The notes beneath the pieces are model-generated. The model had not been told where the DNA came from and made no database searches. It saw nothing but the letters and a program-made list of their open reading frames with translations. Shown here in pieces: positions 22,709-35,123 of a stretch of 64,000 nucleotides of DNA. The translations under genes were made by a program, and so were the position numbers. This DNA comes from Anopheles merus (lineage: Eukaryota > Arthropoda > Insecta > Diptera > Culicidae), in contig NC_054083.1 of the NCBI RefSeq assembly GCF_017562075.2, positions 21,325,428-21,389,427 on the forward strand, in the 5' to 3' direction. Position 1 is the first letter of the stretch. Each line of letters begins with the position of its first letter.

Positions 22709-25470
22709 ATATTGTGATTAATATTTAATAAAATATAGCAAAAAAAACCCAAGACCTCACGTTCTATTTCTCTCGAGCTGTAACGCGGGCTTAACAATGG
22801 CAATGACTAAGAAAGTTCGACACTGTAGCCTTTATTGTAGCTGTTCTAAATAAGAAAGATCGTACTAAATCCTGTTAGTTGGCACTGAAATATCTAAATT
22901 TTGAACAAAAGGATACCTATAGAAAAAATGAAAATAATCTGAGGCAAAAATCCTTAAGTAATAAGTTTCTTAGATATAATCAAAAAATGCCTTGAAAATG
23001 TTTGACTGTTGTAATGTAACTGCAATCCAAGTGTGAAATAAAATGAACTGCTTAAGAATCGATTTTGGTAAATCTGATAAAAATTAGTTTACGGTCCGCG
23101 CTTCAAATGAGCTTATTTACCATTTGCATGCAAATTTATCCATCTAACAAGGGGCGGACAGCCCACTGCATTGTAGCCATTGCATCGAGAGCCTTGCATG
23201 CCGCAAAATGGGTGTTTTTTCCCCGTCCGCTCGAGGCCGGCCGTGTGAAATGTGGCCCATACCTCCAAGGCCCTGATGGACCGGAAATCCCACCGGAGCG
23301 AAAAAGGAAGCAATACATTTATCAAACCTTCCGTGCCCGGGGTTTCCGCCCGTTCGTCCGGGGTTGCTTTCGCATTCGATGGAAGACTGCTGCTAAACGT
23401 GATGCTTTCGATGTCAAGGTTTCCTGCAAAGGTATTCCTTGAGCATTAAGTTTTGCTCGTCAGTTGGAAATCCATCGGGGAAGTACAGTGACGCAGTTTA
23501 GGGAAAAGGAATGAGATATAATAATAATAAAAAAAGTTAATTCTAAATGAAATTTCAAAAACTTTATTATACAATGGTAACGTCAAATAATACCTATCGA
23601 TTAAATAAGCCAAAATTGCCAAAACATTTGCATGCCTACAAAGCCCACACACACAGAAAGTTACAACAATCTGCAACATCGCAACATCGCGTCAGCCGCG
23701 CTATCGAAACGAGAGTGAAACACGATGAAATAATAGCCGAATCTAAGCTCGGTCGAAATCGAAAGTGTGTAAAAAGGTGTGGAAAACGGCAGCAGAAGAT
23801 TAAGACGAAACGCACACAACACACACACACACGCTGTCTGTGAGGTTGGGGAAGAGAGTAGCAGAGCATAGTTTGGTCATCACCTTTCAGGCTGTGAGCT
23901 TGTGTGTTGCTCGATTGAAATGCAAAGAAAACTTAACGGCACACGAAATAAATCGCGAGATCAAACATTAACAAAAACAGCATGTTAACATGTTCGCGTT
24001 TCCCGTCGCAAGCATGAGAAGAATGGGCAAATAGATGCAGGGTAATCTCGGGAGGAAACACCAAAGCGCACGATCTCGGTTCCGGTTGAGCTCGTTGAGT
24101 ATAATGTTTTGCCAGCAGATGGAGCGGCATAGTGTTTATTAATGGAAGGTGTTTTGCTTCCTTTTCCTGCACTCGGGATGTGTGTAAGTGTGTGTCTGTG
24201 TGAAATTGAAGCAATAGTAATGAAACCAACCCAACAAAACCACTAACGATCCTTTTTAAATTGTGTTTCGCTTTCGTTTGCTTCACCACACAACCGTGTG
24301 TTGCTTTAATTTTGAAGGTCATTCTATTAGTGGATTTTTTTTATTGTGATCTAGAAACTACCGACACGCGCTGACGTTACATTTTTGGGTGTGTGTTGAA
24401 GATTGAAGATTGATTTTTTGTTTTACAAACCAAACTACCCCCATGAACATGACATGCAAATTACCGATTGGGGCACAGTTCGCGCTGCTTTACTATTTTC
24501 GGTGCACAGGCGTAGTTTCACCATCGAGCGATTGCTGGTGAAACACCGAATGATGAAAAAAAGCTCTCCAAGCTGCCCTAAAGCTTACCCCGTTCTCCAA
24601 ACCGGTAGTGACTTCGATTTAGAGTGTTTTGACTTTAGCTCGAAGTCGAACGAATTTCGATACATTCTATAAATCACAGCACGGTCCCTCACTTCTACTT
24701 CTTCGATCCAGCGCCAGTGACACTTAGAAGTGGGGTGCGCCATTCACTTTTGCCGCTTGGCATCGGTTTGCCACACCCGTTAGCAACCGAAAGCGCGTGT
24801 TATAAATTACCTTCTCTTTCATCAACGCTCTGGCCCAACCGAGGCTCCTTGGCTGGCAGAGACGTGGTTCCGTTTTGCTGACGACGCTCTGCTGACGTAC
24901 GTAAACCACACTCTGTTGTGGGACGCCGAACAATCTAATTCTTAGTGACACGGTCAGGGTATTAGTGAATGCTTGTCAAGGGGTTTTAGTTTGCATACCG
25001 GTGCAAAGATAATTGGAATTGGACTGTATGGAAATGAATAAACAGAACATGCACAAATGGATTATTATGGCCCTCGAAGGGAGGCTTGCGGGCTTATGAG
25101 CTTAATGATGGTTTTTAACAGCACAGTTGTTACTAATACAGGCAGTCCTTCATTACCGGTTACACAATCAGGTGGTGTTAAGGCATTGTCAATAGTGAAA
25201 GTGAAGATTAAATTGTTTGGCAAGGGGGAAGAAAAATGAATGATTTATTAGTTTGTAGATGGTCGCTACTTATCTTGCGTGGCTAAGTACATCAATCTTG
25301 TTAATATCAGTCGCCATTACACTTCGAAGTGAGCTTTTCTTGCGTAGCTTAAGTTCTGTCATACACCAGCTGGGTAAACATTTGTCAATATGCACTAAAG
25401 ATGTTGAAAATTTTCATTAAGTTCATGTTTGGTTGACAGCTGCAGCTGGTTTTTGAAGAATAAACTTCAT
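22709..25470. other. Non-coding stretch
   Basis: AT-rich, with a GC-richer island at about 23140-23440 of no recognisable coding function and CA runs near 23645 and 23822-23832. No gene is seen. Confidence 0.35.
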
Positions 25471-25478
25471 TTGTAAAG

Positions 25479-25715
25479 TACAGGAGACCCTCGAGAAGTT
25501 ACGCTCTCGAGTTACGACGAATCGGATGTACGACTGTTTTTATTTTGTTAGTTAAAAGTTGTCATTTAGAAGATTTCTAATCTAATTATTGAATAATAAT
25601 CATTACATACACATTGATGAAGATTTCCAAACTGTTAAAAAATGAATATTCACGATTGATGAACCGCCTTTTTAAATAAAATTATATTTTATAAAAATGT
25701 AAAAAGTGCCCTGTA
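25479..25715. mobile_element. Possible pogo-like MITE with TA duplication
   Basis: CAGGAGACCCTCGAGAAGTT follows TA at 25479-25480, and a CCTG end at 25710-25713 is followed by TA at 25714-25715. The left end resembles Tigger/pogo termini and repeats CTCGAG..TTACG internally (25490-25520). The match between the two ends is short, so the right boundary is uncertain. Confidence 0.35.
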
Positions 25716-25844
25716 TTATACACCATTTTCATTCATTCAAATAGTATCACTCCCTTACATTGGTGAACATTGTGAATTGAGGCATTACTTAACTGAATTT
25801 ACTATCAACTCTTCACAATTATATAACAAAAATGCTTGCTGTGC

Positions 25845-25930
25845 TGAGATTTAGATTTAGATCAGATTCGAACTCATCACTTGTTGTGCATTAGATCATT
25901 CATCTAACCACTGCTCCATGAAACCGTGAC
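25845..25930 (-). mobile_element. tRNA-derived SINE fragment
   Basis: On the minus strand the sequence reads like a degenerate tRNA gene: an A-box-like GCAGTGGTTAGATG, then about 35 bp later a B-box-like GAGTTCGAATCTG, and then a tail of CTAAAT repeats (25848-25862). The RNA polymerase III promoter with a short repeat tail is the SINE pattern. It does not fold as a full canonical tRNA, so I call it a SINE, not a tRNA gene. Confidence 0.55.
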
Positions 25931-28900
25931 TATCTGAGGGCTGTTTAATTAGGCATATAAAGTAATTCCTTTGCGCTGTTTGGTTGAGTTATGCACAGTT
26001 TTAAGCAGCTCAGATATTAAATACCACAATTCGTTTGTTATTGTTAGTCAATTGAACTACTCAGGATAACATTTTAATGACCAATCTTTCGATCAGTCCG
26101 ATCAGACATTATTTGATAAAAAGATCACTATGCTCACAGTAGCTTAATTAATTAACAACCTTCAAACCATTCAAAGCCATTCAAACACTGAAATCAAAAC
26201 CGCTATGTTTCACCATCACGTTTCAAAATCACCTCCAAAGCGGCAGTCCAAAAAAAGCGTCACAAACAACAACATTAATTGCACCGCCACGCGAAACCAA
26301 CCTCCCAGACACGCAGCGCGCGACCTATTGTCTTATCATGTGGCCTACTAAAAGATCGTCAGCATTATTTGGTAATCGCGAAAGAAAAACGAGTTCCCAG
26401 CATCAGGTTTGGTGGCTTGGCTTCGCTGGCTGTTGGGCAGACTTCCATAGCCTTCAAAAAGAGAGGAAAAGAAACACGCTCGCTCGCCACACATTTGCGG
26501 CAGGCGGAAGTGGAAAGTTCAGAGCTAATGTATTCCTAAAAATCAACATTCACCGGCACCGATTTGAAGGTCGTTTTGCGTAATCGGTTTGATACCGGGT
26601 TTGAGCTGGGTGGGGTCCGCTTGTATAGGCAAGCAACAAAGCAGTATGGTTTTTGGGGTAGCAAATTAAAATCAAAAAAAGAAAAACAACTATTTCCCTT
26701 TATGGCACTCCTTTTGGGGTGTGATCTTGCTAGAATTCGCCCTGTCTTTAAGGCGATTTACTAGCCCTAGCTCGTGCTGTGTTATTGTGCTGTTAGAATT
26801 CTAGCTACAGATCACGGTAGATTTGATTGCACTATCCGCTGTAGCTGTGGCCGGTTGGGAGGGAAAACAGGTTTACTTTCTCACCCGTTCGATCGATTGG
26901 ATGAGGCACGGCGATCGACTGGATCACCTCCTGCCCGTTGCATGGCGTTTTCTGCACGACACGCCATCGTGGAAATATGGAGCACCGTGAAGCCTTGGGA
27001 GTGCGTGGTCGTGTATCGTGCAGTGTGTCCGCACAAACCCCCGGTCAGCATTCGAGCGTATGATCAGGTCAGCATAAAGAAACGTATGATCGTTGTTACA
27101 TGTGCTGCTGCGGGCCGCGCAAAAGGGAAGAAGTAGAAAAAATGTACAGGGCAACGATATAGAGCGGAGTGGTTGTTGTTGTTTGGCGGGGAAGGTTTGT
27201 TTTTTACTTCAATGTTTCTTGATTAATCGCCCTCGCCAAGGCACAGTGGGTAGTGCACGAGTGTGTGCAAGTGTAATCTGGAAGGCTAAATCGGTAGTAC
27301 TCGGTTGGCACGAACGGTCCGTCGTCGGTGGCAGCAAGGTACAACAGGCTGTGTACTTGTCGCTACGATATAAAACTGCACAAGGTTGCACAATCTCTTG
27401 TGTGCATGCTCTAGTTTTGTGCCGTTTTTTTGTTTTGTTCAATTTAGCTAGACTCGACTCGGGCCGCTTGTATGCACTTAGTGTCGAGGTAACGGAATTA
27501 GGTTCTCCATATAAGGTGTGGTAATGGATAGAAAAGCAGTGCAGCTGCAAAAGGGAATAAGTTTGAAAGGGTGTAAATAAAACAAACGCCACCAACAACA
27601 CCGAAAGCCTTGACATCCTAATTTAACGCCGCAACGGTACGGTTTGGCGTGCCAAAATGATGATGTCTAAAAATAGCCTTTTAGTCTTGAACAAAACTTC
27701 GCGAAAAAAGTCATCCCTCTCACTCCGAATGCGCTCATCAGATGAAGGAGCGATCCTTCAAAACTACACGCTTGATAATATCAAGAGCCATCCGTTAAGC
27801 CGTGTGTTTGTGGCATCTTGGCAGCATCAACAACATCATGTACGATCGTGCGATCGTACCAGCCGACGCGTAGTCGCTTAGGTTACCTTTTCGGTGTCGG
27901 GTGAATGTTTACCTACCCCGATCGCACCATGTCTTGCGCTGCTTCGCTTGATGGATTTGAGTGGTGTTAATTTATTATGTTCACGCTTCCCAATTCATCC
28001 CACGTGTGGTACGGCCCTACGGATCGTACTGTAACTGAAACTAATTTCGGGTTGCGATAAATCATTTTGCTGTCTGCTCCTTCTTTGCTCTCTAACTGCT
28101 TTTTGAAGGGATGTTCATCGCGGAAATGGTGCAAAAAACTATTAGAGAAAGGATGCACTATTAAAAAGAGACGCATTAACCAAAGTGAGGTTATAGCATC
28201 ATACTGATCTTCAATTATTAGAGCAAGATAGAAGGTGAAGGGAAGGCTTACGAAACAGTTTTTTAACCCCGTTAGCCTTTCATTTGTTCTATGGTGTTTG
28301 TTGTAAGCTAGAATGGCGCTGATGTAAGCGTGATCGTACACACAGTTTGAACGCTTCCTCTTGCAAATGCATATCTATTTTTGGCGATCAAGCTCTGTCC
28401 GGATCGTGATCTTCCTCATCCTACACCAACTCTGGTACGCTTTATGCAACCGCGTTCTATTGATTGGTGCACAACAACGTTGCCACATTGTCAGTTTTTG
28501 TTGCATTGTATTTTATCGCCGAAAGCAAGAGACTGTTTTTTCATGATTTGCTAATGCTTTAATTGCGGATCAGAATATGTTTCGTAACTGTTCGGCTGTC
28601 GAGCTGTCGATGTTTATTTTGATCACGAAACAAGCTTTCATTTCACGCATGCTATTACATTAAATCTTCCTTAAAGTTCTCTCAATAAAGGCAATACATT
28701 TAACGCCACCACATAATTATCACAGTAACAAAAGGCAACTTTCAGATCGTCGGTTTGTGCAAACGCACCATAGCGAACGGAACCGTACGAGGCGAGTTTT
28801 CTCGCTCCCAAGGTAAACCATTGCCACCATGCACGCCACACACATGTCTGGCTATATTGAAATAGTGCACCGAACTCTTCGATTGCCATCGCGTCAACCT

Positions 28901-31670
28901 TACCATCCTCCAACCTGGTGAGGGAGGCGAGGCAAACCGTACCGCAGCGTAAAGCTTCCCAATACGCATGTTGTGTAGTCCGCCCGGCTTAGTAACATGA
29001 AATATAATTAAGAAAAATAAACACATCCCAGTATAGGCCGAGAGACGGAACGATACGTTGCCTTTTCGCTGCAGTTGCTACGATTTGCCACTAAGTCCAA
29101 GTCACTTTCCAAGTCGACACCCGCTGGTTGTTGCGCTCGGGCAGGAAAAGTGAATGTGAATCCGGTGTGCCGTGAAGGACGTCCAGTGTCCAGCGGTGGC
29201 AGGGCAAGGTGCGATAGAAGTGGTAAATCTGGTTCTTGCCAAGCGCATTGAGCGAGCAAGGGAGTAGTGTGTGTGTGTGTGTGTGTGTGTGGCTGGGCGT
29301 TGTTTTTTTTACTAATGAGAACCGTAATAGCGGTTTAGTAGATTCGAATGGGTATGAAACAATGAAAAGAAAAGTGCATCACCAGAGATGTAATTAGAAA
29401 TGGTTTTGGAGCGAAATAACATTAAAGTAGCGGGCTTTGATTGAAATTACACATGCTTTTATTATTATTAAACGATCTTTAATCGTTCTGTAAGAAGAAG
29501 CGTTCAAAGCCATGGTTTTGGAGAGATATTTTAGCAAAATTGAACAAAAGACTTCAATGCGCAACGTGCAGCGACGAACCTCGCTTGGGCTGTTCTGTGT
29601 TTACAATCTGTTACACCAGTGACCTTCAGTGCGCAGGGCCATTGCCATCGCACGCCAGAGCCGCGTGACAAAACTAGTGACATTTACATACTGCTAAGAT
29701 GCAAAGTTATGAACTCCAGCAAGGGCTAGGCTTCCGGTGGGTTCTTTATACCCCCAGCCGAGGGGAGATCACTCCCGAGCAAGAATCAGTACGAGTCTGT
29801 TCGGTGGCTCAGTTGTAGCCATGATGATGGCGAGTTTTTCATTCGCTCCCCTCCCTATGGAGTGGCTCTTTTATGGCCTGTTGCTCGTGTATGGCAGCCA
29901 AGATAAGCACCAATCGAGCGTGAATTGAAAAGAGTACAGCAACAAAAAACTTGCTGTCCATGAGCTTAGACGGCAACCAGCGGCTGGCAGTGCGTTAAGA
30001 TGTTAATAAAAACGCACAAGAAACGATGCCCCCTTGGTATGGGAACCGTACGTGGAATGGCTCTATCGGTTCTATTGTGTCTGTGCGGCACGTTGCCAAA
30101 GCCATTCAAGAAGTTGGCACACTGCGGTGGTACGACGGTGCCGCACTACCAGCCGGACAAAGCCAACGCTCGTTTGTCGTGCTTCTGTTTGCAGCGCAGC
30201 ATGAACGCAGCTTCCCGTTCGGGTACCTGTACCAGCTGTCAAGTTAATGACCGGTTAAAAGTTATAGTTGTAGCACCACAAAGGAACCCTCTCTCTTTGG
30301 CGCTGGCGTACCCGCCAGTTCTGTGGCGCTGGTTTCTCACCAAGGAAGAACAGCCCCAAACGATGGGAGGAAGTGATTGTGTGTAAGTGTTTGTTTGCAC
30401 CGTGGTTGTGCCTGATTATGCCACCGGTGGATGATGGCCGTGTCGTTGGTGTGGCGTTTCCGCGTTACCATTTGTTGTTCAGCTCGCTGTCGTTTCTGTC
30501 ACGTTGACTTCCGCGTAGGCAGTATGCAGTTGAGTGGCGGGCAGTAGTTTCGTGTACGCTTCCATTATGAGTGTTACAGATTGTAGCAAGCGTGGGTGAT
30601 AATTTGGGGGAGTTTACAGTTGCTGCGCAAAGGGATCACACAGTGGTTGACGTTTTTGCTGAGTAATTTAAAATGCAAATCGAGACTCCAAAATGATTAC
30701 GTTCAAAAGTTGTTGCATGACAATCCCCTGGACAATTTGTACTTCATAAAGAACATATTTGTAAATTAACTCTATTTCTCGCCAATTTATTGAAAACAAT
30801 GCCTTAAAATGATGATAATCTATGAAGTGTACCCTTCAAGCATTACCTAGTTCTTCATCCTTGGTACATTCATTTACACCTCATCAGTCTGGCAATACGT
30901 GCCCTCTATCGCGCCATCCGATCGCCATTCATGCACGCCAATCTTCACCGTACCGACCCGTTCCAGCAGCTTCGATTTTCGATCAATCTTCCACCTTCCA
31001 ATGGCAATGAACGGTGGCTTTCACAGATCGATCGGGTCTGTGAGGGTCGGGTAATCACATCACCATGCTTATCACAAACTTCATCCATCCTTGCTTGGTG
31101 GCATCAATAATTTCCTTCCCCATTAACGCCAAACGAGCCAACGAGCTCAGACGGGTGAAGACGCCAGCCGGTGGCAGTTATAAATGCATTCATCACGCTG
31201 TATGTATGTGTGCATGGAGCGTCAGCTTCACGGTTATCTTGTTGGTGCGATCAGCAGCAGCAGTACGCTGACGTACTTCGACCGATCTTCGTTCGATCTC
31301 GATTGGTGGGCCGGGATCATGCACATTCATGTGGTCGATGTTGCAGCATCATCGGAGCTCAGTTTTTTTGTTGTGCTTAATTTGCCAATAACCATTGTAC
31401 AATGATGGTGGTCCGTCAAGGTCAGCGGCACGGAAAGCAAACCACACCCGACCCTGATGGCGAAAAACGATACAATGGGTTGCTTTGCCGCTGGGCAGAG
31501 AGGTTAAGCCGGGCTTATCGTGTTGCTGGCCAACCGGCCAAGACGATGAAGATTGTTTTTACTTTTAACATGCTTACACATTTGTCAATCACTGTGAATG
31601 CGTTACACGTGTATCTTAATATATGATTCATATGCACTAATTATTATTTTCTTCTTTGCTTTCGCGTTCG
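25931..31670. other. Non-coding stretch upstream of the first coding exon of the chitin-binding gene
   Basis: No convincing coding segment. It contains a GT run at about 29263-29290 and moderately GC-rich patches (26780-27110, 30000-30560). Several open frames look like chance products. Confidence 0.35.
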
Positions 31671-31681
31671 CAGGGAAAACT

Positions 31682-31718
31682 ATGAAAAAGATCCGACGAT
31701 GGCTGTTACTGTTTGCGG
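31682..31718 (+). CDS. Chitin-binding protein, coding exon 1 (start of signal peptide)
   Basis: Begins at ATG 31682, just inside an exon opened by an acceptor (TTCGCAG, ending 31673), so an untranslated upstream exon exists. It encodes MKKIRRWLLLFA and ends with one base of the next codon at a consensus donor GTAAGT (31719). The basic N-terminus followed by Leu-rich sequence is the first half of a signal peptide. Confidence 0.8.
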
Positions 31719-31949
31719 GTAAGTTTATGAGTCAACACTAAATATATTCATTAATTCCTTCAATCAAAGTGTGGCTCCTTTAGTGTACCTTTCAAACCAC
31801 ACCGCAGCTGTTTGCACCGTGTAATTAAAATCATTCCTGCAAGGATTTATGTTGCTGCTGATGGAGCACTCTGTCCAAACCTTGACGCTTTTGACGGTGA
31901 TGCCATTAACATTCTAATCCTATTTCCGGCTTGTTACCGTTTGTTACAG

Positions 31950-32104
31950 TCATAATAGCGCTGATGGTCCGAGTGGACGGGTTGAAGGCAACGTCACTAA
32001 TCTTCGGCCGCGGTCCGGCCACCACGACGACGACTACGACCACCAGCACAACGACCGCCGCCGCCACATCGACAACGGAAGAATCGGCCGAAGCAGAAGA
32101 TGAG
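31950..32104 (+). CDS. Chitin-binding protein, coding exon 2 (signal peptide end and Thr-rich linker)
   Basis: Acceptor TTACAG ends at 31949 and donor GTAGGT starts at 32105. In phase with exon 1 it completes a hydrophobic signal core (VIIALMVRVDG), then encodes a short segment, a run of Thr/Ser/Ala residues (mucin-like, probably O-glycosylated) and an acidic EESAEAEDE end. Together the two exons make the first 52 residues. The next coding exon is 11.6 kb away. Confidence 0.8.
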
Positions 32105-33792
32105 GTAGGTCAATGCGTAAGCGATTTAAGTGGGAAAATGAGATCAGCCGTCCGAGCCCAATTAAGGAGGGTCCTACACAAAGGGGTATCTAATCAATCG
32201 TAAAAGGAACGATCGCGATTGTGACTGTGTAAAGTGCTCCACTTATGTTGCGATTCGACTGATCGGTTTCATGCGTTTGCGTATTGGCAGTGGAATGGAA
32301 ATGTTTTATGTAAGTGTAAGCTCGGTAACGCTTACGCCGCTCCATACGCCCGTGCAAAACCCTTTCTTGTGCGGAAAGAAAAGCTAACCCACCATCCGCC
32401 CGTTTTGTGCGTATGAGTTATGCGCTGAGCAGCGCTGCCCAGAAGCGCTTTGTCAAGAATTACGCGCCATTTTTGCGCAACATGTTAATCGTCGCGGACA
32501 GAAGTGATGCGTGTGTTTTTTTTTCAAGTTTGTCTGTTTGTGTGCCCTTTCCCTCTATTTCCAGGGGCGTCCAGGGGCATGGGTGTTGTGAAACGAAGGT
32601 CCAGCCTGGGCTTGGAAAGGGCTTTGCGGAGGAGGTGTGTAATACGTGGTGCTGTGTAATACGAGCGTTTTGCCTTTCGCTTTCCATTACAGTACGATGT
32701 TGTGCCGTATGCCACCGAACGGTGTTACTGTGTGGGCGGTGAATGAGCCCTTTTTCCCTCGCTGACTGCTCATGGCATGGCCCCGTTTTCGATCCATCCC
32801 TTGGCTTGCTTGTGTTGGAAATGTGTCACCTCGTTTCTCCCCCCGGGTGACTCGGTTGACATCGAGCATACCCGGTCGAGTCCCGTACAACAACAAAAAA
32901 CGAACAAAATTGGCATTTTAATGGCCGGAGCACGCTATGATGTAAGATTGCGCATAAGATATATGAAATTGAATGTGACTGAATGCCCTGGAAGCGTATC
33001 GAAGCAGTTGACCGACATTTGAAGCATTAGTTTGAAAATTGTGGTAGGTATTTTATGATTTATTTTTGGAATAGAAATGAATATCTACAACTCAATTTTC
33101 TGTTGAAGTAGCGCATTTCGGATCAAGCGACGTGATAATGAACCCACCAACCAAGCGGACAGCTGGCCATCCATTTTCGGTTTTATTTTGGATGCAATAC
33201 AAGCAGTGCATCCTCATCGCGGGTAGATTCAAGCGCCAAAACAACTGTTTCGACCAAAGAAACTACCACAACGACCAATCGCCAAGCTACCATCTCGAAG
33301 TAGTCCAGCCGGGTGACACTGATGAAACATCCCAACCAGGCGGCGGATGACGTAATGTCCTTCCAGCTGTGTGAGGCAACCGAATACCGGGGGCCAACAG
33401 AAAGTGGGATTTTCGTTTCCTCTCTTGCACTTGCACCGGGAGCTTGAGCAGGAGTGGGCCGGCAGCCGGTGATGAGGCATTCATAATCGAGTTCACACAG
33501 GTCAAACCGGTCGTCGGGGAGTGAAAAGGGCAAACTCACAACTGGAGGTTGTTGTCCGGCGCATTGTTGGTTGTGCGGGATCGAAGAAAAATCAAAATAC
33601 GTTCAGGCAGATGAATTAAAGGGAAGAGAGAATACAAGAACAGAGCCAACTGTGTGGTTGGAAATGTACAAGTTTCAATTATATTACAACAGATGGCGCT
33701 ACCAAAGCATGAGAGGAATTATGCTGTCATTGTTTTAGTATTCTTTGAAATGCTTTAAAAATACTCCAATTCATGCCAATTTGTTGCTAACC

Positions 33793-34467
33793 TAAGGCGG
33801 CGCTCTGGGACCAATCGAACGAAACAAACAAACACGACTCTGTTCGATAGGTGCTCTGTCAGCTGTTCGACGTCTTACAAACCTGTCATGATGCACTGCA
33901 ATACGCCTATCTTTTTATCTCGAAAATGAAGCATTTTCAAAGTTAAAATGAATATCCATCCGCAGGGGGAAGATTCAACAAATAATTTACTAGTTATTCA
34001 CATCAATAATAACATAAAAATCATTCAAATTTAATATTGAAAAATGTAAACAAACGTCCATGCGAAACACATACAGTGCATACACATGCATTATGTACAC
34101 GCAATAGTTAAATACGTTTCAAACCTGTATATTTGATGTTAAAATTGATTGTGAAGCATTGCAAATATTATTGATAGATATTTAAAATATTTTGCAGGCG
34201 AATTTTAAGAAGAAAACGAGACAAAATACGAAAACAAACTTGAAATTGTCCCGAATTGAATTCTATCTACTGTAGCTGAGAAGCGTTTGACAGCCAAGGT
34301 ATTCAAAGCACAGGTGGGTATCGAACATCAAAGACAGAATCAACTGACATGTTCGACTCGATGTTTGTCTTGTTTGTTTGTTTGTGTCTGACAGTGCACC
34401 TCCATATGATTATATGGGTTTGTTCGTGTCGGATGTCGTGTTCGATTGCTGCTAGAGCGCCGCCTAA
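33793..34467. mobile_element. MITE of about 675 bp with GGCGGCGCTC ends
   Basis: The left end TAAGGCGGCGCTCTGGGACC, followed by AATCGAAC and CAAACAAACA, is matched by the right end, whose reverse complement reads TTAGGCGGCGCTCTAGCAGC followed by AATCGAAC. Further in, both arms carry CTGTCAG and AACAAACAAAC motifs in inverted order. The interior is AT-rich and non-coding. Boundaries are good to a few bases, and the target duplication (perhaps TA or TAA) is ambiguous. Confidence 0.65.
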
Positions 34468-35105
34468 TGCTCATTCGTACCTAACCCTTGTAGCCTTGTA
34501 GCCAATCGATTCCGCATCGTGACTTATCTAATGTCACGGCGGACGTAAGAATCTGGCACAAAAACAAACACCCGCCGTTAAGTATGCCAATGCCATATAT
34601 CGGTTTGCATGAATTAGGTCATCGAGTGCAAGTGTCCGAAAAGTGAAAACCTACCCCTACGTTTTTCGCGGAACGTATTCGTGCTGCAGCCGACCACAAA
34701 CGCGGGGTCGGGCCGGGTGGTCTAATTGGGTGTTAATTAACGGTGCAAATGCTACAAATGTCGGCGACGGTCGTACACCGGTCGATTCCGCGTTCGTGTG
34801 CCGAAACGGTTGTCCTTCGGAGCGTTGTTCTGTGTCCTCTGCAACCGTTGTGTGGACCAAGTGCTGTTGTAATGGACCATTACAGGTTGTCCGCGCGCGC
34901 ACACACACACAGTTTGTGGTTGCAATTGTGAACAAATTATGATGGTGCCACGGTTGCCGTGGTTGGTAGTCCAAACGGTGGTCATGTAATTGGAGTAGAG
35001 ACAACAACAGCAAAAAAAAACCAGCCCGAACGGTCAAGTATTGCAGGAAGTAGAAAATGGAAAATGGAAAATGTGCGGTTTAAAAAAAGCTGAGCTTGGT
35101 GCCCA

Positions 35106-35123
35106 GGGGGGGGGGGGGGGGGG
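35106..35123 (+). repeat. Homopolymeric G tract (18 G)
   Basis: Uninterrupted run of 18 G in the long intron. Such tracts can form G-quadruplexes and are prone to length change and assembly error. Confidence 0.9.

Noticed and set aside
25137..25160. ACAGGCAGTCCTTCATTACC resembling the nested MITE end
   Set aside because: Only the first ten bases match the terminal repeat and no partner end is found.
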